From positions 1 through 15,441 of the forward strand of contig CAJUPB010000023.1 of NCBI GenBank assembly GCA_910588155.1: 15,441 nucleotides of DNA, given 5' to 3'. The stretch comes from an uncultured Christensenellaceae bacterium. GTDB taxonomy: Bacteria; Bacillota; Clostridia; Christensenellales; Pumilibacteraceae. Both the position numbers and the translations under genes were made by a program. How positions within the stretch are numbered: the first letter of the stretch is position 1; the number at the start of each line of letters is the position of its first letter. Shown here piece by piece: positions 1 to 7,769 of the stretch. Below the pieces are notes generated by a model. It saw nothing but the letters and a program-made list of their open reading frames with translations, did not search any database and was not told the DNA's origin.

Positions 1-632
1 GCGGTTTCTCTTTATCGTCATCGCTCCTGCCTACAATAAGCATCGCGTCGCCGATTTGCAAAAATTATTTCGGCGAACTGTTATTTTCGGGAATCTTTGA
101 GAATTGTCATTTTAGATAATCTTTAATAAACCTTAACAAACCGAAATAAAGTTTTGACAAACCGATTAAAACGACAGCTCTTGGAAAAACCAATACGTCA
201 AGCATAGTTTTAATATACGGCGGTTGTCGAAAAATCCGTTTAAACCCTTGCAAGAAAAACAGTCCGACGAGCGGCGGTGCGGCGAGAGCAGAGCTTTTGT
301 GCGCCCTCTTAAAACGCGCGTCCTCTTAAAAAATTCGCAAAAACTTACGCTTTCCGTATTACTCAAAGCAGTTGCGGCAGAAAGACCGAGCGCGGTCGGC
401 AAATAGCTTATTAAACGGTGTAAATTATCCTTTTATAAAAGCGCTTTTTCACAGAGCCGGTCGAAAACCTGTTTCGCCGCTATCAGATATATACAAAGAA
501 ATGCCCGTATCGCATATCGAAGCGAGCACAGAAATTCCGACTAAACCGTTAAAAAGACAACGCAAACAGATTATTCAAAACAAATTATTTGTCGGATATT
601 TTTTGCAACGAGCTTTTTATCTTCGGGTTAAA
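1..632. other. Left-edge region without a supported gene
   Basis: No reading frame here has both a convincing start and recognisable protein content. At the extreme left edge the minus strand, read from about base 61 or from the ATG at 43-41, gives QIGDAMLIVGRSDDDKEKP before leaving the window. This could be the 5' end of a cut-off gene, but there is no ribosome site and a stop lies just upstream, so I do not call it. The rest is AT-rich up to about 230, then mixed. The two short open frames between 166 and 406 lie opposite one another and resemble no family I know. Confidence 0.5.
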
Positions 633-1592
633 TTATTTCCGCGGCTGCTTGTCACGGTTCAAAGAATTCGACGACTGCAACGCCTGCAAGACGGGCGTAT
701 CGAGAGGGTATGCCACAAGATAGTCTTCCAACGCGGTTTCGTCTATCTCTCCCCTGCGAGTCATTTTGTCGTCGGTGACTATGAAGCGTGAATAATAATT
801 CGGATTCAGAAGTCCGGAGCAGGACAGCAGCGTGGTGTCCGTATGCACCATTATTTCACGAACGGGCAGACCCGTCTTTATTTTTTCCATTCTGTAAGAC
901 ATACCGTACAATCTCCTATATGCCGAACTCTTGTCGGGAAAAACAGCGGAACTCAAAACAAAAACCAAAAACGTAAAATACGAAAAATTCAGGCGGCGGA
1001 AGAAGATAACAGCGCAGACTATGCCGACCGCGCTGATGACAAAGCCTATTATCCGCAACGCTCTGTACGCCTTTTCTCTCGGCTTTTTTACGGACAGCAG
1101 AGCCAGCGCCGCCCTTCCTCCGTCCAACGGAAAAACCGGAAGCAAGTTTATCACGGCCGTGAAAACGTTTGCCGTGACGTACACTTCCGTGTAGTAAAAC
1201 AGCGACGGAACCAACCACCAAACCGCCACGAACACCACCGCAAACACGAGGTTGGAAAGCGGTCCGACAATGGCAATCAAAAATTCGTCGCGCACCCGCG
1301 CGCTCTCGAACCGACCTGTAAGCGCGGCGCCGTACGGCATTATTTTAAGCACGTCCAGGGTATAACCCAGACGCGCCGCGACGGTAGCGTGGGCGAACTC
1401 GTGCAAAACCACGGCGGCTGCATAAGACAGCGTTTCACGCAAATGCCCCGACGCAACGGCGATTGCCGCCATTAAAACAACGGAAAAAGAAATTTGCAAT
1501 CTCGCACCGCCGATTGCCAAGCGGCGTTTCGTCTTTTTCCGCTCGCCCGTCTCGCCCCTGTTTTCTCCGCGCTTTTTCTTATTTTTCGCCAT
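633..1592 (-). CDS. spoIVFB: M50 site-2-type intramembrane metalloprotease, SpoIVFB-like
   Basis: A 319-residue polytopic membrane protein with the zinc protease motif HEFAH at residues 64-68 and the second-site motif NLLPVFPLDGG at 149-159 (N149, D157). This pair defines the S2P/M50 family. Hydrophobic segments lie at about 33-50, 104-130, 137-152 and 182-215. A soluble tail of about 80 residues (240-319, starting at GLPVREIM) sits where SpoIVFB carries its CBS domain. In Bacillus, SpoIVFB cleaves pro-sigma K in the mother-cell membrane around the forespore; that role is inferred here. The basic Lys/Arg-rich N-terminus (residues 1-24) is longer than usual. The start codon overlaps the upstream gene by 14 bases and has no good ribosome site, which suggests translational coupling. 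Another M50 protease with CBS tail is possible, but the upstream partner favours SpoIVFB. Confidence 0.85.
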   Translation of the reverse strand: MAKNKKKRGENRGETGERKKTKRRLAIGGARLQISFSVVLMAAIAVASGHLRETLSYAAAVVLHEFAHATVAARLGYTLDVLKIMPYGAALTGRFESARVRDEFLIAIVGPLSNLVFAVVFVAVWWLVPSLFYYTEVYVTANVFTAVINLLPVFPLDGGRAALALLSVKKPREKAYRALRIIGFVISAVGIVCAVIFFRRLNFSYFTFLVFVLSSAVFPDKSSAYRRLYGMSYRMEKIKTGLPVREIMVHTDTTLLSCSGLLNPNYYSRFIVTDDKMTRRGEIDETALEDYLVAYPLDTPVLQALQSSNSLNRDKQPRK

Positions 1593-1938
1593 AGAAGTTT
1601 TCTATTATTTCTCGAATCAAATCCGCAAGTTTTCCTTCTCCCACCCTCTTATTGCCTGTTATGTCTGTCATAACAACTGTTTTTACGACATTTGTGACGT
1701 TTTCGGAGCCTTTATACGGGATAAAACGCGGCAAAAATACGAGCGCCAGCAAAACGAAAGCAATCGTCATTCGCACGAAAAAACTTTTGATTCTTCCGCC
1801 TTTCGGCAGTCTGTCTGTCGCATCCGCCCCTTTTTCCTCTCGCAAATTCTTGCAAAGTTTCGAACTTACGGAGTCGACGCACGAGGCGTTTTGCGTCAAT
1901 ATGATTTCCGGCTTATTCATTCCGTCGTACTTGTCCAT
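1579..1938 (-). CDS. Small single-pass membrane protein upstream of spoIVFB (SpoIVFA position)
   Basis: About 119 residues from the ATG at 1938. ATGs at 1980 and 1920 are also in frame and none has a clear ribosome site, so the start is uncertain. There is a polar N-terminal part (1-50), one membrane span at about 53-70 (FFVRMTIAFVLLALVFLP), and a short polar tail of about 48 residues ending GEGKLADLIREIIENFYGEK. The gene overlaps spoIVFB by 14 bases on the same strand, the position occupied by spoIVFA in sporulating Firmicutes. SpoIVFA holds and inhibits SpoIVFB and carries an M23/LytM-like external domain. That domain is absent here, so this would be a minimal or unrelated equivalent. I do not recognise the sequence itself, and the assignment rests on position and topology. 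Confidence 0.6.
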   Translation of the reverse strand: MDKYDGMNKPEIILTQNASCVDSVSSKLCKNLREEKGADATDRLPKGGRIKSFFVRMTIAFVLLALVFLPRFIPYKGSENVTNVVKTVVMTDITGNKRVGEGKLADLIREIIENFYGEK

Positions 1939-2023
1939 ACCGTATATATATTCGCGCGCGCAAAAGATATGCGCCGGCATCAAAAGTTTCGGACAGCCGT
2001 TTTCGACAAAAGACGCCCGTCGC

Positions 2024-2052
2024 TTGCAATTCCGCCTCGTATATGTTACACT
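2024..2052 (+). promoter_or_regulatory. Probable sigma-A promoter for the nuclease-like gene
   Basis: TTGCAA (2024-2029), a 17-base spacer, then TACACT (2047-2052), each four of six to consensus. Predicted start near 2059, giving a leader of about 24 bases before the ATG at 2083. It lies in the divergent region shared with the spoIVFB operon. Confidence 0.4.
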
Positions 2053-2082
2053 GTAAGCATAAACGGATTCGGCGGTGGCGGT

Positions 2083-2805
2083 ATGAGTTTTATAAGAACG
2101 TTTGACGACGGGCAAATACGAAAAATGACGAGCGGCGAAAACGGGAAACTTTTTCGATTGCTGAAATCCGACGTCTTATCTGACGACGCGGAGAATTTCG
2201 TATTCCCGGCAGTGCGCAAAAACGAGATGTATTTTTACTACAAGGGCGGTTGCCTGTACCGTTTCAAGAACGGTGCTTTTCGGCGCGACAAGAGATTCGA
2301 ACTGTACGACGGCGGCGCGGAAAATCTTACGCCTTACGAAAGAGCCAAAAAGCAGGAGGAAAACAAATTTACTAAAATCAAGGGCGGAGACACGGAACGG
2401 CTGCGTTTGAACCGTTTGAGTTTTTACACTTTTTCACCGAAAAGCCGCCCGCAAACCGTCGTGATAGATGCGGAAGTAAATCTCAACGGCGAAATCGGCG
2501 GCGGCAAAAAGTGCGATATGGTTTTATTCGACACGCAGTCGAAAGAGCTGATATTCGTCGAGGGAAAAGTTTTTTCCGACAAGCGAATGCTCACTTCCGA
2601 CGGCGGCGTTCCGAAAGTCGTGGAACAGGTTCTGACATATACCGACGCAATCGCAAGGCAAAGCGAAGAAATAGTCGAGCAATACGGCAGTCATATCAAG
2701 ACGGTCAATCTACTGTTCGGCACAAGCTATCCCCTGCCCGAGCGCGTTGCGCCGTGCGCCAAACTGCCGGTGTACGACACGCCGTCGGCGCCCACTTTCA
2801 ACTGA
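2083..2805 (+). CDS. PD-(D/E)XK nuclease-like protein of unknown function
   Basis: 240 residues from the ATG at 2083. The frame stays open further upstream, but this start fits the promoter at 2024-2052 and avoids overlap with the divergent gene. The centre reads KKCDMVLFD (D145), then ELIFVEGKVF (E160, K162), followed by a helix with Q182 (KVVEQVLTY). Asp followed by Glu-X-Lys across a beta hairpin, then Gln in the next helix, is the signature of the PD-(D/E)XK nuclease fold, and E131 could be the helix-borne acidic residue. The N-terminal 120 residues are mixed charged and match nothing I know. There is no signal peptide, so it should be cytoplasmic. The next gene follows after about 100 bases on the same strand. 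Family-level function (DNA repair, restriction or defence) cannot be decided; the fold call is motif-based. Confidence 0.6.
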   Translation: MSFIRTFDDGQIRKMTSGENGKLFRLLKSDVLSDDAENFVFPAVRKNEMYFYYKGGCLYRFKNGAFRRDKRFELYDGGAENLTPYERAKKQEENKFTKIKGGDTERLRLNRLSFYTFSPKSRPQTVVIDAEVNLNGEIGGGKKCDMVLFDTQSKELIFVEGKVFSDKRMLTSDGGVPKVVEQVLTYTDAIARQSEEIVEQYGSHIKTVNLLFGTSYPLPERVAPCAKLPVYDTPSAPTFN

Positions 2806-2894
2806 ATAAACAGCATAAACAGGATAAACGAAAGCCTCGGTGCGGAAAACGTTTTATGGGCGTCCTGCCGAGAAGAGCCGACTCCCGACGAAAT

Positions 2895-2901
2895 AAGGAG
2901 G
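2895..2901 (+). promoter_or_regulatory. Strong ribosome binding site that fixes the true start of the MBL gene
   Basis: AAGGAGG sits five bases before the ATG at 2907. This is the best ribosome site in the area and shows that translation begins at 2907, in a different frame from the long open frame that follows at 2951. Confidence 0.8.
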
Positions 2902-2906
2902 GCTTT

Positions 2907-4123
2907 ATGCAAATAACGATACACAGAGGCACGCCAGAATCGGCGGATGCGTGACGGAAATAAAAAGCTCGGCGGCGCGAATCATTATAGATATGGGCGC
3001 AAGTCTTTCGCCGGAACAAGCCGAAAGCGACGCTTCGTTGCGTATCGACGGCGTCACTTGCGGCGAGCCCGACTGCGACGGAGTTTTGATAACACACTGC
3101 CACGGCGACCACGTCGGGTTGTTCGAGTCCGTGCTTTTGCAAATACCGATATATACCGGCTCTGTCGCAAAACGAATCTACAAGCTCGTACAGCAAACAG
3201 TAAAAGACAAACTCGGCAAAGGCAGTCCGGAGCGGGTCGAAACTTTCAAAGAATACGCAGCGGGACAGCCGCTGTACTTTAAAGACATTAAGGTTACTCC
3301 CTATTGCATAGACCACTCGGCGTTCGGCGCTTATATGTTTTTAATCGAATGCGGCGGCAAGCGAATCTTACACACGGGCGACATTCGTATGCACGGCGCG
3401 AGAGGCCGAAAAATGCCGTATGTCTTTCAAAAATACGCCAGAAACATCGATGCATTGATTATCGAAGGAACTATGCTGTCACGGCAAGGCGAAAAAGTCA
3501 AGACTATGCACGAATTGGGGCGCGATGCGGAAAAACTTTTGAAAGACAGCAAAAACGTGTTTGTTCTTTGCAGTTCCACCGACATAGACGCAATTGCGGA
3601 ATTTTATGCCGCCGCGGAAAAAGCCCGCAAACCCTTTGTCGTATGCGAAAGAGATTATCAAGCGGAAATTCTGCGTATCGCGACAAGCACGGCGACATCG
3701 TCGTTTTACGATTTCGAAAAGCGCAAGGTGTACGTTTACGGAAATAATTTGCACCCGTTTATGAACGAGCGCGGTTTTTGCTTTTTGGGGCGTTTCAATG
3801 CCGTAACTCAAAGAGTTATGCAGTCCTTCCCCGACAATCTTCTGATATATTCGATGTGGCGCGGATATTTGGACAAGACGCACGCCGCATACGACGAATA
3901 CAAAAGCGCATTCATAGAAAAAGCCGTGAGTTTGGGCAGCAAGTTCGAATATTTGCATACAAGCGGACACGCAAGCATCGAGGACATCGAAAAGATATGC
4001 CACATAACGCAGGCGCGCGTCGTGATTCCGATACATTGCGAAGTTCCCGAAAGTTTCGGCAAGCTCGACATTGACGGAGAAGTCAGAGTTTTGTCCGACG
4101 GGGAAAGTTTGGACATCGGTTAG
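2907..4123 (+). pseudogene. Beta-CASP metallo-beta-lactamase (RNase J-like), frameshifted near the start
   Basis: From the ATG at 2907 translation gives MQITIHRGTPE, the usual N-terminus of this family, then runs into SADA and a TGA at 2952-2954. The expected continuation, IGGCVTEIKSSAARIIIDMG, is present in the frame one base back (from about 2939). One base is therefore missing between about 2930 and 2940. The remaining 390-residue frame (GTG 2951 to 4123) is intact. It has HCHGDH at 49-54 for two metals, the further ligands DHSAFGAY and LHTGDIR, and the beta-CASP motifs LIIEGTML, HTSGHAS and IPIHCE. The restored protein would be about 405 residues, cytoplasmic, probably a 5' exo- or endo-ribonuclease acting on RNA. 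The GTG at 2951 overlaps the TGA at 2952 as GTGA, so restart translation could still make a slightly shortened protein. A sequencing deletion is equally possible. Confidence 0.75.
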
Positions 4124-4284
4124 GGTTGGAATTTTCGGGAATATATTGGGTTGACCAAAGTATCGGGATTGAGATTGCATACGTCAGGCTATGCCTTTTC
4201 CGTACCTTTTTCGTGAACCGACCGGGCTACTTGCAGCCTATTGAGATATAGATATGTTTTATATATCCAATAAAATTCAATCAG

Positions 4285-4313
4285 TTGCGTTCTTTCATTT
4301 TTCGTGATATAAT
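4285..4313 (+). promoter_or_regulatory. Extended -10 promoter of the lipoprotein gene
   Basis: TTGCGT (4285-4290), a 17-base spacer, then TGA-TATAAT with a perfect -10 at 4308-4313. The TGN extension compensates for a weak -35. Predicted start near 4320; leader about 30 bases with ribosome site AGAGG at 4337-4341. Confidence 0.7.
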
Positions 4314-4350
4314 GATTGTACGATAAACAGTTATTCAGAGGTTTGTTTTA

Positions 4351-4818
4351 ATGAAAAAAATTATAAAAAGCGTTTTGATTTGCTCAATTATGTGTGTAGC
4401 GATAGGATTGATGGGATGTGGTAATGAATTTGCAATAAGAGAATACAATGATATTGAAAAAATAGTGCAAATCGAAGACCGTTACGCAAAAGAAAATTCG
4501 GTATTTAATCCCATAGACGGCGGATATTCTCTTATGGTTTCAAAATTCGACGGAAGGGAAACACTATGGAAGAAAACACTCGAAAAGAATGCAGAGACGG
4601 AAATACAACTTGATTTAAGCATTTCGAGCGGTAATGCAAAAGTCGTATATATCGATTGTAATAATAATGCAACCGTTTTAATAGAATGTTCGCAAAACAT
4701 ATCTAATGAGCAAACGGCTGCAAAGACCGTTTCTTTAACGAGTGGATTAAACCGATTGAAGATAGTCGGATACGATTGCAAAGACATTGATTTGAAAATA
4801 TTATTTGTAGAGCCGTAA
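4351..4818 (+). CDS. Small exported lipoprotein of unknown function
   Basis: 155 residues starting at ATG 4351, with ribosome site AGAGG nine bases upstream. The N-terminus is a type II signal peptide: MKKIIK, a hydrophobic core, then the lipobox LMGC with the modified cysteine at residue 23. The mature part should sit on the outer face of the cytoplasmic membrane. Residues 50-155 read as alternating strands (TEIQLDLSISSGNAKVVYID, KIVGYDCKDIDLKILF), suggesting a small beta-sandwich; I do not recognise the family. The gene is visibly richer in A and T than all its neighbours and has its own promoter, so it looks like a self-contained acquisition rather than part of an operon. It is followed by a perfect 14-bp hairpin at 4871-4901. 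Confidence 0.8.
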   Translation: MKKIIKSVLICSIMCVAIGLMGCGNEFAIREYNDIEKIVQIEDRYAKENSVFNPIDGGYSLMVSKFDGRETLWKKTLEKNAETEIQLDLSISSGNAKVVYIDCNNNATVLIECSQNISNEQTAAKTVSLTSGLNRLKIVGYDCKDIDLKILFVEP

Positions 4819-4870
4819 ATCGTTAGCAACATCTAAATTTCAATTTATCTTTCCGAATAGTTTGCATTAT

Positions 4871-4901
4871 AACGCTCTCGAACAAAATGTTCGAGAGCGT
4901 T
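4871..4901 (+). terminator. Perfect 14-bp hairpin after the lipoprotein gene, no U-tract
   Basis: Arms AACGCTCTCGAACA (4871-4884) and TGTTCGAGAGCGTT (4888-4901) are perfectly complementary around an AAA loop. It lies 52 bases past the lipoprotein stop, where a terminator is expected, but the right flank is TGCCG and the left flank offers no T-run on the other strand. It may be a 3'-end stabilising hairpin or factor-assisted terminator. A smaller stem (TTGAAAGT/ACTTTCAA, 4911-4929) follows, and a T7 run comes at 4938-4944. Confidence 0.5.
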
Positions 4902-5003
4902 TGCCGTCGCTTGAAAGTGCAACTTTCAAAAATTCGGTTTTTTTAATTCACTATGGGAATTGCGCTTTTCCGCCGAGCTTTTTTGAAATATTGCGGACTT
5001 ATT

Positions 5004-5036
5004 AAAAAAAGTTGCCGCGTGAAAAATTTGCGGCAA
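5004..5036 (-). terminator. Rho-independent terminator of the minDE transcript
   Basis: On the minus strand the arm TTGCCGC (5036-5030), an 11-base loop, then GCGGCAA (5018-5012) are followed after one base by seven Ts (5010-5004). This is a classic intrinsic terminator. It reads the minus strand, so it ends transcripts coming from minD-minE, about 345 bases beyond minE. Confidence 0.65.
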
Positions 5037-5379
5037 AAGTATTAAGCACTGTTATTTGAACGTTGCGGATTCTCGTTAAGGCTTTTGAACAAATTGCCAA
5101 TCGGTGTTTATGCGCGACAATTTTGACACAGTGATTTGAGAATGAGAGGAAATACAAAAGAATTTTTCGCGGCTATAAGCGGCATTCGGAGGCATTTAAT
5201 GACCATATTAAATTCCGCCGCAACTTTAAGCGGACGGAATTGCCCGACCCTCCATTCGAATTTTAAATAGAGATTTATCTTCATCTTCCCACAAAAAGAC
5301 TTCGTTTTCCGGATTAGGCAAACATTTAATGCCGTTAAAAAAAGACACGCGAAAACATTTTCCGCACAGGCGCTGCGCC
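5037..5379. other. 3' untranslated region of minDE, no supported gene
   Basis: About 340 bases between minE and the terminator. It contains an 11-bp stem with one bulged A (AATTCCGCCGC 5211-5221 against 5230-5241, loop AACTTTAA). A minus-strand frame opens from a TTG that overlaps the minE stop (5383-5108), but it has no family resemblance or ribosome site, so it is not called. Confidence 0.5.
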
Positions 5380-5613
5380 TCAATCGAGAGTTTTGCCGAC
5401 CTCTTTGAAGCGTCCTGCTTTCAGCGAAATAATCAGCGATACATTGCCGTCGGCAAGAAGGTCGGCGGTGATTTTCAAATCTTTGTGGTCGAAATCGAAG
5501 TAATCTTCCAGCAGTCTGTGTTCGTCCGATTTCAGCACTTTCAGAGCGTGTTCGGCGTTTGCGTCGCGCCCGTTTCTGACCGAGTTTTTGATTCTGTCCG
5601 TTACCGTCTTCAT
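5380..5613 (-). CDS. minE: Cell division topological specificity factor MinE
   Basis: 77 residues, slightly shorter than the roughly 85-90 typical of the family. The N-terminal part (TDRIKNSVRNGRDANAEHALKVL) corresponds to the helix that binds and stimulates MinD ATPase. The rest (DLKITADLLADGNVSLIISL) matches the dimerising beta-alpha-beta domain. MinE drives MinD off the membrane and so confines the division inhibitor MinC to the poles. The ATG lies nine bases after the minD stop, with an AGGAGAGG ribosome site overlapping that stop, so the two genes are co-translated. The family assignment rests on the MinE-like pattern and on the neighbour minD. Confidence 0.88.
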   Translation of the reverse strand: MKTVTDRIKNSVRNGRDANAEHALKVLKSDEHRLLEDYFDFDHKDLKITADLLADGNVSLIISLKAGRFKEVGKTLD

Positions 5614-5622
5614 TCCCCTCTC

Positions 5623-6414
5623 CTACACCAGCTTACGCAGTCCGCGCTTGAACGCGCCGAATATGCCGCGGTATCTCTTTGTAACGTCGTAGACGGTTTC
5701 CGTGCCGTACATCACGTTTTGCGCAAGCACCTCTATTGCCGTCAGTCCGTCCGATTTACGGCGGCGCACGGGTATGACATTGGACTGCAAATTTATGTAG
5801 TCGTCCTCGGGAATGACGCCCGCTATGCCGCAGCCGAGAGCGTCCGCTATTCCGACGCTGTCCGCCATTTCGCTGTCCATCACGAGGTCGCCGCGGGAGC
5901 GGTTTACCACGACTCTGGAACTCAATCCGTAGCTTTGCAAGATGGGTATGACTTTCGATGCGTCGCGCACGGCAGATACGTGCGGCGTGGTCACGACGAG
6001 CGCTTCCTTTGCCGCCGCAACAGCGCGGTGGAAACCGAGTTCCACGCCGGCGGGACAATCGATAAGCACAAAATCGAACGACGACGACAGCGAATTGACT
6101 ATGAGACGGATATTCTGCGCCGTTATCTCGCCCGCCTCGTAGGCGTGTGCGGACGGCAGTAAAAACAAACCTCCCGTCGAATTGTCCTCGACGAGAGCCT
6201 GACGGACGCGGCAACGGTTTTTAACCACGTCCAAAATATCGTATACGACGCGGTGTTCCATATCGAGCAGCACATCGAGATTATTCAAACCTATATCGGT
6301 ATCCACAAGCGCGACGCGCAAATTGCGGCGGCACAGTTCTCTGCCGAGCGCCACAGTGACCGTACTTTTTCCCACGCCGCCTTTGCCCGACGTAACCACT
6401 ATCGACCTTGCCAT
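5623..6414 (-). CDS. minD: Septum site-determining ATPase MinD
   Basis: 263 residues from the ATG at 6414, which has a GGAGG site eight bases upstream; a TTG at 6420 is less likely. The deviant Walker A motif KGGVGKST spans residues 11-18 with the signature lysine K11. VDTDIGLNNLD (38-47) is switch I, and VLIDCPAG (116-123) is Walker B. The last residues (GIFGAFKRGLRKLV) form the amphipathic membrane-targeting helix. MinD dimerises on ATP, binds the inner membrane face and recruits MinC to block FtsZ rings near the poles. minE follows directly. minC, often upstream in clostridia, is not here; a methyltransferase gene lies there instead. Identification is firm. Confidence 0.96.
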   Translation of the reverse strand: MARSIVVTSGKGGVGKSTVTVALGRELCRRNLRVALVDTDIGLNNLDVLLDMEHRVVYDILDVVKNRCRVRQALVEDNSTGGLFLLPSAHAYEAGEITAQNIRLIVNSLSSSFDFVLIDCPAGVELGFHRAVAAAKEALVVTTPHVSAVRDASKVIPILQSYGLSSRVVVNRSRGDLVMDSEMADSVGIADALGCGIAGVIPEDDYINLQSNVIPVRRRKSDGLTAIEVLAQNVMYGTETVYDVTKRYRGIFGAFKRGLRKLV

Positions 6415-6448
6415 AATCAAAACCTCCGATTGAATTTCGGTATTTACG

Positions 6449-6478
6449 ATTATAGCATTTCGCCGCCGCTTTCGGCAA
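6449..6478 (-). promoter_or_regulatory. Extended -10 promoter of minDE
   Basis: On the minus strand TTGCCG (6478-6473), an 18-base spacer ending TGC, then a perfect TATAAT (6454-6449). Predicted start near 6442, leaving a leader of about 28 bases that contains the GGAGG site of minD. This makes minDE a separate transcription unit from the methyltransferase gene upstream. Confidence 0.7.
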
Positions 6479-6542
6479 GCAGATTTTTGGTTTTAAGCGT
6501 CGAAAAAAAACTTATATTGACGCTATGTCACCGTTCCGATTA

Positions 6543-7295
6543 TTACGCTTTTCCGACATACATCTCCACGCGATTTTTCATTTTCAGCCTGCCGTCCGAC
6601 TCGAACTCCGCATATATTTCCCGCAATTCTTTCACGTAAGCTTCGTAACCGATGTCGTCGGGTTTAAGCGCATACGAACCCGAAAGACAGCGACCCGCAA
6701 AGGCGTCCGCGCCCTCGTAATACAGGTCGTTGTCGAAAAACAGCAAGTTGCAACGCTCGGAAAAAAAGTCGTCGAACTGCGCCGCGTCGCACCTGCGAAC
6801 GCCGCCGGAAAAGCCTTTGAACTTCGGACAGTGTCTCTCGTTGGCTTTTTCCAACCGTATCAAAAGCTCGTCTTCCACCCTGGAATTCCAGAGCAGCACT
6901 ACGATTCCGTTCTCTCTCAAAACGCGCCTGCATTCCGACTTGAACGCCTGTCTGTCAAACCAATGAAACGCCTGCGCAACAGCAATGCAATCGACGGCTG
7001 CGTCTTTAAGCGCGGTATTTTCCGCCGCAGACGACAGCGTGACACAGTTTTCGAAAGCCGACGTGTTTTCGTCGAGGCGACGCTTCATATCGGCATTCGG
7101 CTCTACGCAGTATACTTTATAGCCAGCCTTCAACAGCGGCAAAGAGAATATTCCCGTTCCCGCGCCGATATCGGCAAACACGGGTTTTTGCGGCAAGCCG
7201 CATTCGGTCAATATATATTCGTATACGGAACTCGGATAGGACGGGCGATACTTCGCATAAGCTTCCGCCTTGCCCGTAAAGTTTTCTGTGTTCAT
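6543..7295 (-). CDS. Class I SAM-dependent methyltransferase
   Basis: 250 residues from the ATG at 7295, chosen because AAGGAG lies five bases upstream; longer frames to 7349 lack such a site. Motif I is ADIGAGTG (41-48), which holds the SAM carboxypropyl group. The acidic end of strand 2 is VEPNADM (E65), and AQAFHWFD is the motif IV-like stretch seen in Methyltransf_11/25 proteins of the YcgJ type. No membrane span or signal is seen, so it is cytoplasmic. The substrate cannot be told from sequence; small-molecule, quinone-like or rRNA targets all occur among relatives. It stands alone between mgsA and minDE on the same strand, separated by about 130 bases from the minD start. Confidence 0.88.
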   Translation of the reverse strand: MNTENFTGKAEAYAKYRPSYPSSVYEYILTECGLPQKPVFADIGAGTGIFSLPLLKAGYKVYCVEPNADMKRRLDENTSAFENCVTLSSAAENTALKDAAVDCIAVAQAFHWFDRQAFKSECRRVLRENGIVVLLWNSRVEDELLIRLEKANERHCPKFKGFSGGVRRCDAAQFDDFFSERCNLLFFDNDLYYEGADAFAGRCLSGSYALKPDDIGYEAYVKELREIYAEFESDGRLKMKNRVEMYVGKA

Positions 7296-7349
7296 TTTGA
7301 CTCCTTTTTGCGTATTTTTGATATTATTTCCGCGTGTTATGCGTGACAT

Positions 7350-7769
7350 AGGTTGCTAAATCGCAATTTTTATGCTTTTGACAAAGATTTTTTGCGGCTT
7401 TTCGAGATATTCTTTTGCAAAAAATCGGGACACCGTAATGCCGCTGCGCGCTTTGCAAAATCGCGCAATCGGTTCAAATGCAATTCGACGGCGGCGCAGA
7501 AAACCGCAACTCGGCTTATTCCTTTTTGAATATTGCCGCACTTCCGCCGAAAAGTATCGTGCGCGCAAACTGTAATTTTAGAGACCGCAACCGAAATCGC
7601 AAGCGTTTGAGAATCTCGATTGGCGAGCTTGCGGCGAAAAAAATATGCCGTAAATTTACCGCCGACAAATAGAATATCGGACAGTCAAAAGTCTGCGCCC
7701 TACCGCTATACGGCTTGCGCGTCAATAAGCAATCGACTTAACTCTTTGCAATGACAAGCGTTTTATAAA
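7350..7769. other. Intergenic region with no supported gene
   Basis: About 420 bases between the methyltransferase and methylglyoxal synthase genes. Only short opposing frames of fewer than 80 codons are open and none looks like a protein family. I see no clear intrinsic terminator for mgsA and no convincing promoter for the methyltransferase, though TTGTCA occurs on the minus strand near 7380. Confidence 0.5.

Noticed and set aside
372..791. 139-codon plus-strand frame at the left
   Set aside because: It runs into the 3' end of spoIVFB in antisense and shows no family pattern.
2925..2960. Programmed -1 frameshifting in the MBL gene
   Set aside because: No slippery heptamer or clear downstream stem is present at the junction; a missing base explains it more simply.
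5108..5383. 91-codon minus-strand frame overlapping the minE stop
   Set aside because: TTG start without a ribosome site of its own, no recognisable content, and it spans an imperfect hairpin in the minDE 3' region.
5329..6162. 277-codon plus-strand open frame opposite minE and minD
   Set aside because: It lies opposite firmly identified genes and has no ribosome site or motif.
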